Assembly: GCA_021818605.1 (NCBI GenBank)
Contig: JAKAUH010000830.1
Location: 1 to 8,627, forward strand
Direction of reading: 5' to 3'
Source of the DNA: Planctomycetota bacterium
Lineage (GTDB): Bacteria; Planctomycetota; Planctomycetia; Isosphaerales; Isosphaeraceae
Length of the DNA: 8,627 nucleotides
Made by a program: the position numbers and the translations under genes. Within the stretch, counting starts at the first letter, position 1. Every line of letters starts with the position of its first letter. Below are positions 1-6,555 of this stretch, one piece after another. The notes below the pieces were generated by a model. It saw only the letters and a list, made by a program, of their open reading frames with translations, was not told where the DNA came from and did not search any database.

Positions 1-904
1 GCGCCAGCGCGGGCTGGTTCTCGGCGGAGGTCTGGACGTCGATGCGGTCGATGAGGTTGGTCCGGGCGCGGCGGAGGATCTCGCCGACGAGGAACCGGCC
101 GTACCCCTTGCGCCGGTATGCGGCGTCGACGTGCATGTCGAGCAGGCCGAGGTGGGTGCGGTTGGAGTCGCGGCCGAACCACCGCATCTCCCAGGTGCAG
201 GCGCGGGCCAGCTCGGTGCCGTCGGTCCTGGACGACAGGCGGGCGGCCGTCATGGGGAATTCGCCGATCGCCAGATTCTGCCACCAGTGCGAGGGGATCA
301 TGTCCTCGACGAATTCGAGCTGGGTCATCCGGCGGATCACGGGCGTGCGTGGGTCGCGAGGTTCGGGCTCGGCCAGGTCGGCCCGGAGCAGGACGGTCGT
401 GCCGACCGGTCTGTATCCGCCCGCGGCGACGGCGCGGTGGAATCCCAGGTGGCCCGACAGGATGCCCGAGCCCTCGCTGCCGCCGTAGATGCCCCAGTAG
501 AATGGGTTGAGCGGAGCGAGGCCGCCGGCGTACAGGACGCGGGCGCCCCGTGAGCGAAGATACGCCTCGCCGGCCGCGACCAGCTCGACGCCGAGGTCCG
601 AGTCGTCCAGCTCGGGTGCGACGATAAGCATCGCGATTGTGCCGATCTCGCGGCTGACCTCGAACGGCCGGGTCGAGCTGACGGGGACCTCGGGTCCGAA
701 CCCGGCGTGGACGAAGCCGACGGCCTGACCGTCCCGCTCGGCCACGATCAGACCGTCGGCCTCGAAGGTCGGACGGCCCCAGGCGTGCCAGTCCAGTTCA
801 TGGACATGCAGCGGGTGTGCCGTGGACGTCTCCGGGACCGCCAGGTTCCAGAGGCGCGCCAGGGCCGGGGGGTCGGAGTTACGGAACGGTCGGAGTCGCG
901 TCAC
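1..904 (-). CDS. Tandem GNAT-family N-acetyltransferase, C-terminus cut by window edge
   Basis: This reading frame runs leftward off position 1 and gives 301 visible residues. The second half has a clear acetyl-CoA binding loop: R264-R-K-G267-Y-G269 follows the strand HLGLLDMHVD, which is the R/Q-x-x-G-x-G/A signature of GNAT motif A. The first half (about 1-175) has a GNAT-like layout, with strand GLIVAERDGQAVGFVHAGF near 51-69 and IGTIAMLIVAP near 88-97, so I read it as two GNAT domains in tandem. The acceptor substrate cannot be told. The annotated start is the GTG at 904, giving MTRLRPFRNSD, the first usual start codon in this frame. It has only a weak ribosome site. The frame is open and codon-typical for 41 more codons, up to a TGA at 1030-1028, so the true N-terminus may lie near 1031. 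Third positions are almost all G or C, supporting coding. The Rieske gene lies upstream on the same strand. Confidence 0.88.
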   Translation of the reverse strand, partial: MTRLRPFRNSDPPALARLWNLAVPETSTAHPLHVHELDWHAWGRPTFEADGLIVAERDGQAVGFVHAGFGPEVPVSSTRPFEVSREIGTIAMLIVAPELDDSDLGVELVAAGEAYLRSRGARVLYAGGLAPLNPFYWGIYGGSEGSGILSGHLGFHRAVAAGGYRPVGTTVLLRADLAEPEPRDPRTPVIRRMTQLEFVEDMIPSHWWQNLAIGEFPMTAARLSSRTDGTELARACTWEMRWFGRDSNRTHLGLLDMHVDAAYRRKGYGRFLVGEILRRARTNLIDRIDVQTSAENQPALA

Positions 905-1166
905 CGTGGATTGGATCTCGCCGCGGGCAACGCCGATCGCGATGGGGTCGGGCCGCGCCTTGCCCCGCCGCGGGACCGGATGTTCTCGTGTCTTGAGGAG
1001 CCGGCCCAGGGCGTCGGGATCGGTCGCTCACCTGGCTCGGTCCGCGGGCCGGGTGGCGGGACGATCGGGAACGACAGCATAATGAGCCTGATTCCGGGTT
1101 CGTCGACCATCCTGCCGGAGCCGGAATCCGGACCACGGCATCCGCGAACGACATCTTCCTCGGCGC

Positions 1167-1475
1167 TCACGGGACGGCGACCAGGACGTCTTGCCCCTCG
1201 ATTTTCACCTCGAAAACTTCCTGCTTGATCTTCGCCCCCAGTGGGGTCTTGCCGGTGCGGATATCGAATTGCCAGCCGTGCCAGGGACAGGTGACCGTGG
1301 TCCCGACGACGGGACCGTCGGCCAGGGGGCCTCCCTGGTGCGGGCAGATCCCGTCGATCGCCGAGATCTCTCCGCCGACATTGAACAGCGCGTAGACGCG
1401 GCCCTCGTGCTCGACTTCCCTGGCTGCCCCCTCGGGCAGCTCGTCGAGCGTGGCCAGCTTCACGAAACGAGGCAT
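1167..1475 (-). CDS. Small Rieske [2Fe-2S] ferredoxin, non-heme type
   Basis: A 102-residue single-domain Rieske protein. The cluster ligands are visible as C44-P-H46 and C63-P-W-H66, separated by 16 residues, the C-x-H-x(15-17)-C-x-x-H pattern. The GG-PLADGPVVG loop and the HGWQFDIRTG segment after the second box are typical of the NirD/aromatic-dioxygenase ferredoxin group. There is no signal peptide or membrane anchor, so it should be a soluble cytoplasmic electron carrier; the bc1-type Rieske fold would be longer and anchored. The start ATG (1475) is preceded by GGGAG (1488-1484) with 8 bases between. The gene is divergent from the FAD oxidoreductase at 1691 and probably has its own promoter at 1610-1581. 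Its partner reductase or oxygenase is not in the window, so its pathway is unknown. Confidence 0.93.
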   Translation of the reverse strand: MPRFVKLATLDELPEGAAREVEHEGRVYALFNVGGEISAIDGICPHQGGPLADGPVVGTTVTCPWHGWQFDIRTGKTPLGAKIKQEVFEVKIEGQDVLVAVP

Positions 1476-1580
1476 CTGGGCGTCTCCCGTCCTCCGCCGC
1501 CACCGCCGGCTGCGCCGGTCCGATGGGCCGGATCTCTCCGCGGCGGCCGGGTGCTCCGGACCCTCTCCCGCGTGCTGGGC

Positions 1581-1610
1581 AGTCTAACACAATCCGCCCG
1601 CCTTCCACAA
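1581..1610 (-). promoter_or_regulatory. Candidate sigma70-type promoter of the Rieske gene
   Basis: On the minus strand, TTGTGG (1610-1605) and TAGACT (1586-1581) are separated by 18 bases, a usable -35/-10 pair. It points toward the Rieske start 105 bases further on. The hexamer TAGACT recurs upstream of other genes in this window. No transcript data, so this is inference from sequence. Confidence 0.4.
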
Positions 1611-1646
1611 ATCTCCGCCGGCCCGGTCCGGTCTCGACGGTCCGAA

Positions 1647-1652
1647 TAGACT
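1647..1652 (+). promoter_or_regulatory. Candidate -10 element (TAGACT) of the FAD oxidoreductase/deacetylase unit
   Basis: TAGACT lies in a short AT-richer patch (GAATAGACTAATTGTGA) 38 bases before the ATG at 1691. No good -35 box is visible 16-19 bases upstream. It faces away from the Rieske promoter, so the bases between 1587 and 1646 would be the shared divergent control region. GGAGG at 1674-1678 is the ribosome site of the downstream gene. Confidence 0.33.
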
Positions 1653-1690
1653 AATTGTGAGTCCCGATCGAACGGAGGCCCGGCCGGATC

Positions 1691-3379
1691 ATGCAAGACG
1701 AACCACGCGGCGGCGAACGGCCGAGGGACCTGGTGGTCATCGGCGGCGGGATGGGCGGCCTGGCCGCCGCCGCACTGGCGCAGCGGCTCGGGCTGGACAC
1801 CGCGCTCCTCGAGGCCCATACCCGGCTCGGCGGCTGCGCCGGCTACTTCCCGCGCGGTCCGTACACCTTCGACGTCGGTGCAACGGCCCTGATGGGCGTC
1901 GGCCCCGGCGAGCCGGTTGGCGACCTGCTCGACGTTCTGGGCGCACCCTTTACCGCCGAGCCGAGTTCCGCGTACCGTGTGCACTTGCCCGACCGCCGGC
2001 TCGACATCGTCGATGATCCCGATCGGTTCATCGCGGCAGTCCTCGCCGTCTTCCCGACCGGTGATGGACTTGCGCCGGCCGCGCTGCGGCGGTTCTGGCG
2101 GCTCCAGCAGGCCGTCGGCGCCAGGCTCGTCGCGGCCGCGACCGAGATCGTCCGGCTCCCGGTGAGCCGTCCGGCCGACCTGGCTCACGACCTGCGCATT
2201 CTGGGTGTTCGCGGGCTCCTCGCCGCGATGACGTCGGCCGTGACCGTCGATGACGTGCTCCGCCTGCTGGACCTGGGTCGGGACCGCGGCTTCCGCGCTC
2301 TCGTCGCGATGCTTTTGCAGGACACGGCCCAGGCGGGACCCGAGACAGTTCCGTTCGCCAATGCCGCGGCCTGCCTGTACGCCTATCGCGCGGGCATGAG
2401 CCGACCCCGCGGCGGCATGCACGCCCTGGTCGAGGGGATCGGCCGCCGCTTCGCCGAGCTCGGTGGCGATCTGCGAACCGCCACGCTGGTCGACCGCGTC
2501 GAGGTCCTTCGGAACGACCGGGAGCCCGGAACCGGCCGTGGCGAGGCGAATACCGGCGCCCGGTTCGCCGTGGTGACCCGCCGGCGGCAGCGGATCTTCG
2601 CCCGGCAGGTGGTGTTCAACCTGCCGCTCGACCTGGCCGCGCGTCTGCTGGACCGCCCGCTTTCCGGCCGGCTCGCCCGCGCGGAGCAGAAATCGCGCGC
2701 GGCCTGGAGCGCCTTTACCGGCTACCTGGCGATCGATCGCAAGGCGGTGCCCGACGACGCCCCGCTGTTCCACCAGGTGCTCCGGTCCTACGACCGGCCG
2801 CTCCACGATGCGAACAACGTCCTGGTCTCGCTCTCACCCCTTGATGATCCCGGCTACGGACCGGCGACGGTTCGCGTCGCGACGCTGTCCACGCATACCC
2901 GCCCGGCCGGGTGGGAGAGTCTCGACCGCGAGGCGTACCGCCAGCGGAAGACCGAGTTCCAGTCCCGGATGCTGGCCGCGCTGGGGCAGGCGCTGCCGAA
3001 TGCGCCGAACGCCCTGCTTCATGCCGAGTTCGGATCGCCCCGGAGCGTCCGCCGCTACACCCGGCGGACGCTCGGCGCCGTCGGCGGGGCACCGGTCGCC
3101 TGGTCCAACAGCAACTTCCTGGCGGTCGGGTCCGACGTCCTGGGGCCCGGCCTCTGGGTGGTGGGGGACTCGGTCTTTCCCGGCCAGAGCACGATGGCGA
3201 CGGTGCTTTCGGCCATCCGGGTGATCGAGCGGATCGCCGGGGTTTCCTGGGCGGCCATCCGCGCCCTGCCGCGGCCGCGGAGGTCCGTCTCGCCGCACCG
3301 GGACCAGCCAGCGGATCGGATCGTCCCATTTACCGAGGCGGCGCGGGTTGTTCTGATGGAGCCCCGGGGCTCGGATTGA
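1691..3379 (+). CDS. CrtI/CrtISO-like FAD-dependent oxidoreductase (phytoene desaturase/carotenoid isomerase superfamily)
   Basis: This 562-residue protein opens with an FAD-binding Rossmann fold: VVIGGGMGGLAAAALAQRLG (glycines 18, 20 and 23), acidic E41 at the end of the second strand, then RLGGCAGYF and the FDVGATAL segment. The C-terminal FAD motif GLWVVGDSVFPGQ starts at residue 487. Together these place it in the CrtI/CrtISO amine-oxidase-like family; the VGDSVFPGQST wording resembles the carotene cis-trans isomerase branch more than the desaturases. No phytoene synthase or other carotenoid gene is visible, so the substrate is unproven; retinol-saturase-like or other lipid redox roles remain possible. 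The ATG at 1691 has GGAGG 12 bases upstream and leaves a short 13-residue tail before the Rossmann strand. The last 50 residues after the FAD motif are Arg/Pro-rich and unlike the core. It precedes the deacetylase by 72 bases on the same strand, probably as one transcript. Confidence 0.88.
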   Translation: MQDEPRGGERPRDLVVIGGGMGGLAAAALAQRLGLDTALLEAHTRLGGCAGYFPRGPYTFDVGATALMGVGPGEPVGDLLDVLGAPFTAEPSSAYRVHLPDRRLDIVDDPDRFIAAVLAVFPTGDGLAPAALRRFWRLQQAVGARLVAAATEIVRLPVSRPADLAHDLRILGVRGLLAAMTSAVTVDDVLRLLDLGRDRGFRALVAMLLQDTAQAGPETVPFANAAACLYAYRAGMSRPRGGMHALVEGIGRRFAELGGDLRTATLVDRVEVLRNDREPGTGRGEANTGARFAVVTRRRQRIFARQVVFNLPLDLAARLLDRPLSGRLARAEQKSRAAWSAFTGYLAIDRKAVPDDAPLFHQVLRSYDRPLHDANNVLVSLSPLDDPGYGPATVRVATLSTHTRPAGWESLDREAYRQRKTEFQSRMLAALGQALPNAPNALLHAEFGSPRSVRRYTRRTLGAVGGAPVAWSNSNFLAVGSDVLGPGLWVVGDSVFPGQSTMATVLSAIRVIERIAGVSWAAIRALPRPRRSVSPHRDQPADRIVPFTEAARVVLMEPRGSD

Positions 3380-3451
3380 TCCGCAGGTCCCGAATTCCAG
3401 GATCCCCGACGATCCGTCTCCGCAACTTCCGAATGACCGAGGTGCCCTGTC

Positions 3452-4144
3452 ATGCTCGACGCGCTCGTGGTCGCCCCCCATCCGGATGACGCCGAACTGG
3501 GCATGGGAGGGACGATCGTCCGGCTGATCCGGCAGGGGTGGTCGGTGGGCATCCTCGACCTGACCAGCGGCGAGCCGACGCCGCTGGGAAGCCCCGAGCG
3601 CCGTGCCGCCGAGACGGCCGCCGCCAGCGCCGAGTTGGGCAACCCCTGGCGCAGGAACCTGGGCCTGCCCAACCGAAGCCTCGAGCCGACCCTGGCGAGT
3701 CGCCGTGCGGTCGCCGCGGCGTTTCGCCAGGCCCGGCCGCGGCTGCTGTTCGCCCCCTACTGGGAGGACGCGCACCCGGACCACATCGCGGCCACCCGGC
3801 TGGTCGAGGACGCGCGGTTCTGGAGCAAACTGAGCAAGTCCGACATCCCCGGCGAACCGTTCCACCCGGCGCGCATCCTCTATTATTTCAGCGTGCACCT
3901 GAGGATCGTCGAGCGTCCCAGCCTGGTGATCGACATCTCCGACGAGCTCGACGCCAAGGTCGCAGCGCTGCGCTGCTACCGCTCGCAACTGGTGGACAAC
4001 CAGCCCGAGGGGCGTCCGGGCGTGATCGATTCGGTCTGCGACCGGACGCGATACTGGGGCCACTTCATCGGCGTACGCCACGCCGAGCCGTTCGCGAGCC
4101 GCGAGCCGGTTGGCCTGCGCGGGCTGGGCGATCTCCTGCTGTGA
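3452..4144 (+). CDS. bshB1: LmbE/PIG-L zinc deacetylase, BshB1 type (bacillithiol biosynthesis)
   Basis: A 230-residue protein of the LmbE/PIG-L family. Members remove the acetyl group from N-acetylglucosaminyl conjugates; the BshB1 branch acts on N-acetylglucosaminyl-L-malate, the second step of bacillithiol synthesis. The metal site is intact: H10-P-D12-D13 (H10 and D13 as zinc ligands, D12 the likely general base) and H108-P-D-H111, with H111 as third ligand. Further BshB1-like features are the DLTSGEPTPLGSPERR segment (37-51), LLFAPYWEDAHPDH (98-111), ILYYFSVHL (142-150), and the C-terminal CYRSQ (175-179) and HAEPF (210-214). Length fits the family. The start is set by GAGGTG (3439-3444), 7 bases before ATG. 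No bshA or bshC is present here, so the pathway assignment rests on resemblance. It follows the FAD oxidoreductase by 72 bases, so co-transcription is likely. Confidence 0.88.
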   Translation: MLDALVVAPHPDDAELGMGGTIVRLIRQGWSVGILDLTSGEPTPLGSPERRAAETAAASAELGNPWRRNLGLPNRSLEPTLASRRAVAAAFRQARPRLLFAPYWEDAHPDHIAATRLVEDARFWSKLSKSDIPGEPFHPARILYYFSVHLRIVERPSLVIDISDELDAKVAALRCYRSQLVDNQPEGRPGVIDSVCDRTRYWGHFIGVRHAEPFASREPVGLRGLGDLLL

Positions 4145-4145
4145 G

Positions 4146-4175
4146 GGCGGCGGCCGGAAGCGGAAGCCCGCCGCC
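4146..4175. terminator. GC-rich hairpin between convergent genes, possible bidirectional terminator
   Basis: GGCGGCGG (4146-4153) pairs perfectly with CCGCCGCC (4168-4175) around a 14-base loop, starting directly after the deacetylase stop codon. No T-run follows on the plus strand. It sits in the 59-base gap between two convergent genes, which is why I read it as a transcription end for one or both. Confidence 0.4.
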
Positions 4176-4203
4176 GGCCGGATCTCTGCCCTGGTTCGCT
4201 TGT

Positions 4204-4749
4204 TTACTTGCGAATGGTTCTGGCGCCGGTTCCGGCCATCGCCGCGCCGAAGTAGCACTGATACCTGTGCACCGATCCGGGCTTGATCGAACTGAGCCGG
4301 TAGCCGCGATAGATCGTTCGGGCCGGCTGGCCGGGTTCGCGGACGGTGATGGCGACGGTGCACATCTTGTCGGCCCCGCGGAGCTCGACATCGCGGAGGT
4401 TCACGGTGATCTGGCCGGCGGGTGGGACGTGGGTGGCGGGCAAGGGGCGGAACCGGCAGCCGGCGTTGGCCGGCTTGACCTCGACGTCACAACCCCTGGC
4501 TCCCAGCCCGGCGATGGCGAGCTGGAGCTCGATGATCGGCGAACTGGAGCCGGCCGGTTTCTTCCCATCTGTCCCGTTCGACTTCGCCTCGCCGCCGGTC
4601 TTGCCCGCGTCGGTTGCGGGCTTTTCCCGGGATGGCTTCGCCGGGGGCGACGACTGGGTCGTCCCCTGTTCCCAGGCGGACAATCCCCGCCCGATCGGGA
4701 TCGCGGCGGCCGTCAAGGCGAGAGCGGCCATCCATGACCTGGCTCGCAT
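4204..4749 (-). CDS. Secreted protein of unknown function with four cysteines
   Basis: I do not recognise this 181-residue protein. It begins with a clear Sec signal peptide: MRARSW, a hydrophobic stretch MAALALTAAAIPIG (7-20) and a likely cleavage site at GLSA/W (24/25). Residues 28-70 form a low-complexity Ser/Pro/Lys/Gly/Thr linker. The rest (about 71-181) looks like one small domain with four cysteines (C87, C98, C130, C165), enough for two disulfides in the periplasm or outside the cell. Strand-like alternation (ITVNLRDVEL, CTVAITVRE, RTIYRGYRL) suggests a beta fold. The start is ATG 4749 rather than the upstream in-frame ATG at 4797: AAGGAG (4765-4760) lies 10 bases before 4749, and only this start puts the signal peptide at the N-terminus. 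The gene is convergent with the deacetylase and shares no obvious function with it. Confidence 0.82.
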   Translation of the reverse strand: MRARSWMAALALTAAAIPIGRGLSAWEQGTTQSSPPAKPSREKPATDAGKTGGEAKSNGTDGKKPAGSSSPIIELQLAIAGLGARGCDVEVKPANAGCRFRPLPATHVPPAGQITVNLRDVELRGADKMCTVAITVREPGQPARTIYRGYRLSSIKPGSVHRYQCYFGAAMAGTGARTIRK

Positions 4750-4963
4750 GGCAGTTCGGCTCCTTCCGAAGCAGATCCGAGTTCGCCGGCCGCCCATCCT
4801 GGGCTCGGCCCGAGGCTCCCGGGTCGGTCCACGTCCCGGGTGACCAATCGCGACGGAGAAGGCGCAGCCTCACCCCAAGGGGCCGACCGCCCCGAATCGC
4901 GATGCGGCGCCGACGCGCGGCCAGCATGCGATCACCCGGGTCGGGTTAAGACCGAACTTTCCC

Positions 4964-4988
4964 GCGGGCCACATTCGATGTGGGCCGC
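4964..4988. repeat. Inverted repeat, 11-bp arms with one mismatch
   Basis: GCGGGCCACAT (4964-4974) and ATGTGGGCCGC (4978-4988) form a hairpin with a TCG loop and one mismatch. No T-run follows. It could be an operator, a transcript-end hairpin or chance in GC-rich DNA; its place in the middle of a divergent intergenic gap favours a regulatory site only weakly. Confidence 0.45.
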
Positions 4989-5168
4989 AAGCTACAACGA
5001 CTCGCCAATCCCCGCAAGGCCAAGATCTCGTCCATCGCGGAGGGTTCATTTTCACATGCTGCGCCGCGGCAAAACAGGCAAGCTCGGGGAACACCTCTCC
5101 GCACATCGCCGTCCCCGCCCAGCAGGCTCGGGGCCACACTGGTCAAACTCGCCCTCCGGTGAATTGGG

Positions 5169-5174
5169 TAGACT
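5169..5174 (+). promoter_or_regulatory. Candidate distal -10 element (TAGACT) of the prepilin gene
   Basis: TAGACT faces the prepilin gene and would give a leader of roughly 215 bases. TGGTCA (5140-5145) is the nearest -35-like box but the spacing, 23 bases, is too long. It competes with the better-placed TATACT at 5269. Confidence 0.22.
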
Positions 5175-5268
5175 CTGACGATGGATCAGCGGATCTTGCA
5201 CTTAATCTTTACAATACATTAACAGAAAATTCACAGAAGCAACCTTAGAATCATCCCGTCGAGCACGC

Positions 5269-5274
5269 TATACT
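5269..5274 (+). promoter_or_regulatory. Candidate proximal -10 element (TATACT) of the prepilin gene
   Basis: TATACT matches five of six bases of TATAAT and sits just after the AT-rich island. The -35 region is poor. Transcription would start near 5281 and give a leader of about 115 bases before the ATG at 5397. Confidence 0.35.
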
Positions 5275-5304
5275 CATGATGCGCCACAAGTATCTTGCCA
5301 TGCC

Positions 5305-5376
5305 AGGAGGAGGAGAAGTAGGCCATTGCCTCGATACCGCTCCCGTCGAAAGCGTGCAGTTTCTCCCTCGCCGTAA
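5305..5376 (+). promoter_or_regulatory. Prepilin leader with a misplaced strong ribosome site and possible 16-codon leader peptide
   Basis: AGGAGGAGGAG (5305-5315) is the strongest Shine-Dalgarno-like sequence in the window but lies about 80 bases before the prepilin ATG. Ten bases after it a TTG (5326) opens a 16-codon frame reading LPRYRSRRKRAVSPSP, with seven Arg/Lys residues, ending at TAA 5374-5376. That is 20 bases before the real start. TTCTCC (5361-5366) can pair with GGAGAA (5312-5317) and hide part of this site. The peptide itself may be chance. Confidence 0.2.
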
Positions 5377-5396
5377 CAGTCTTGGAGTTCATTTCC

Positions 5397-6467
5397 ATGG
5401 TCCGTCCAGTCCTGCGACGCCGCCCCGGCTTCACGCTGATCGAGTTGCTCGTCGTGATCGCGATCATCGCAGTGCTGATCGCCCTGCTGCTGCCCGCCGT
5501 CCAGGCCGCGCGAGAGGCCGCCCGTCGCGCGCAGTGCACAAACAACCTGAAGCAGCTCGGCCTGGCGGCTCAGAATTATGTGAGCGTCAACAACGCGTTT
5601 CCCGCCGACGGCTACTCGGGTAGTCAGTTGGGGCAGTACGTGTATCCGAATTTCTCGGTGTTCGTGTTTTTGACGTCGTTCATGGAACAGCAGGTGATCT
5701 ACAACGCGACGAATTTCAACCTGTCGAACTACGAGCCTGCCAACATCACGATCGCGGGCGTCGCCATTCCCGGACTGATGTGCCCCAGCGATCCCTGGCA
5801 GCCGGTGCAGATCAGCAGCGGCACGCCATTCGCCAGCTTCGTCGAGAACGTCAACGCCCTGCCGGCCGGCGGCAACTGGATGCAGCAGTTCACCAGCTAC
5901 GGCTGCAACTACGGGACCTTCGCCCAGACCTACCAGCAGAGCTACGGCATGGCGGAATTCAACATGTTTAATGGCGTGATTTACCCCGATAGCCGGGTCT
6001 CGCTGGCGGCCATCACCGACGGTACGAGCAACACGTTCCTCTTCGGCGAGCGCGCGCAGTCGCTGTTCCGACTGTATGACCCGAGCTACCAGAATTCGGA
6101 CGGCTCATGGAACTCGCAGCACTGGTACGACACCGGGGTCGCGACCTATTTCCCGCCGAACGTGCAATCCGCGGGCAGCGTGCCGTCGTACGGCGGCGGC
6201 TTCGCATCGTGTGCCACCAGTATGCATCCTGGCGGCGTCAACTACGGATTGTGCGACGGCTCGGTCCGGTTCATCAAGAACTCGATCAGCTCGTGGCAGT
6301 TCACCAGCACGCCGTCGAACTGGTACGGCGCCTCGGCGCCGGTCGGGGTGATCTACATGAATTACATCTGGAGCATGAACCAGAACGGCCAGATCACCCG
6401 GCTTGGCACCTATCAGTCGCTGTCGACCCGCGCCGGCGGCGAGGTCATCGGCGCGAATCAGTATTGA
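5397..6467 (+). CDS. DUF1559 prepilin-like protein with N-terminal methylation motif and H-X9-DG domain
   Basis: A 356-residue member of the large planctomycete DUF1559 family of type II/IV-pseudopilin-like proteins. The leader MVRPVLRRRPG ends at G11, followed by the prepilin segment FTLIELLVVIAIIAVLIALL with the +5 glutamate (E16), then LPAVQAAREAARR. Prepilin peptidase should cut after G11 and the protein should sit in the inner membrane or assemble into a pseudopilus. The C-terminal H-X9-DG signature is complete (H277 and D287-G288), and the family segment ITDGTSNTFLFGE lies at 206-218. Length is normal. I choose ATG 5397: GGAG at 5384-5387 lies 9 bases upstream and the leader length is right, while an in-frame TTG at 5382 overlaps that ribosome site. 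Codon use is less GC-biased and Asn/Gln/Tyr/Ser content higher than in neighbours, as expected for exported surface proteins. The lipoprotein gene follows by 105 bases. Confidence 0.95.
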   Translation: MVRPVLRRRPGFTLIELLVVIAIIAVLIALLLPAVQAAREAARRAQCTNNLKQLGLAAQNYVSVNNAFPADGYSGSQLGQYVYPNFSVFVFLTSFMEQQVIYNATNFNLSNYEPANITIAGVAIPGLMCPSDPWQPVQISSGTPFASFVENVNALPAGGNWMQQFTSYGCNYGTFAQTYQQSYGMAEFNMFNGVIYPDSRVSLAAITDGTSNTFLFGERAQSLFRLYDPSYQNSDGSWNSQHWYDTGVATYFPPNVQSAGSVPSYGGGFASCATSMHPGGVNYGLCDGSVRFIKNSISSWQFTSTPSNWYGASAPVGVIYMNYIWSMNQNGQITRLGTYQSLSTRAGGEVIGANQY

Positions 6468-6522
6468 TCTCGAACAGTCCATGAAGTCCCACGCCGGGAC
6501 AATTTGTGTGACGATTGTGGTA

Positions 6523-6555
6523 GCGGGCCCGGGCTCGGGCCCGCAGTTGCGTTTT
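6523..6555 (+). terminator. Intrinsic-terminator-like hairpin between prepilin and lipoprotein genes
   Basis: GCGGGCCCG (6523-6531) and CGGGCCCGC (6536-6544) form a perfect 9-bp stem with a GGCT loop, followed by AGTTGCGTTTT. The T-run is short and offset, so termination may be partial. It lies 56 bases after the prepilin stop and ends about 15 bases before the lipoprotein ribosome site (GGAGG, 6560-6564). It could lower downstream expression or protect the prepilin mRNA 3' end. Confidence 0.6.

Larger units (their letters stand above)
4766..5268. other. Long intergenic stretch, no convincing gene
   Basis: This gap separates two divergent genes. Reading frames here have arginine-rich, codon-atypical translations and I reject them. 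It holds a near-perfect inverted repeat at 4964-4988, a few copies of CCCGGGT (4818, 4835, 4935), a TAGACT hexamer at 5169-5174, and from about 5195 a marked AT-rich island (CTTAATCTTTACAATACATT and onward to 5240) that contrasts with the GC-rich surroundings and probably marks the prepilin promoter region. Confidence 0.6.

Noticed and set aside
1..904. The tandem GNAT protein as mycothiol synthase (MshD), paired with the PIG-L deacetylase in a mycothiol pathway
   Set aside because: MshD is also a double GNAT protein, but mycothiol is an actinobacterial thiol. The deacetylase here looks BshB1-like rather than MshB-like, and the two genes lie in different transcription units with nothing else of the pathway nearby.
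901..1170. Minus-strand frame starting at GTG 1170 that overlaps the Rieske stop as GTGA, suggesting a coupled gene
   Set aside because: The translation is rich in Arg, Pro and Ser with no domain, and third positions are mixed. From about 1027 on, the neighbouring frame leading into the acetyltransferase has much stronger coding bias.
1460..2806. Long minus-strand open frame (448 codons) opposite the FAD oxidoreductase
   Set aside because: It is antisense to a gene with clear FAD motifs. Its Arg/Gly/Gln-rich translation has no recognisable domain, and long antisense frames are expected in DNA this GC-rich.
2834..4363. Long minus-strand open frame (509 codons) opposite the oxidoreductase and deacetylase
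   Set aside because: It overlaps two well-supported genes and part of a third, lacks a ribosome site and has low-complexity composition. It is a shadow frame.
4840..5178. Plus-strand open frame in the long intergenic gap, including a shorter version from ATG 5056 with an upstream GGAGG
   Set aside because: Codon third positions are not G/C-biased as in real genes here, the translation has no recognisable features, and the ribosome-site spacing for 5056 is 12 bases. I judge it chance.
5196..5220. TTGCAC (5196) with TACAAT (5210) or TACATT (5215) as a promoter for the prepilin gene
   Set aside because: The gaps between the boxes are about 8 and 13 bases, too short for a sigma70 promoter. The AT-rich stretch is better seen as an upstream element.
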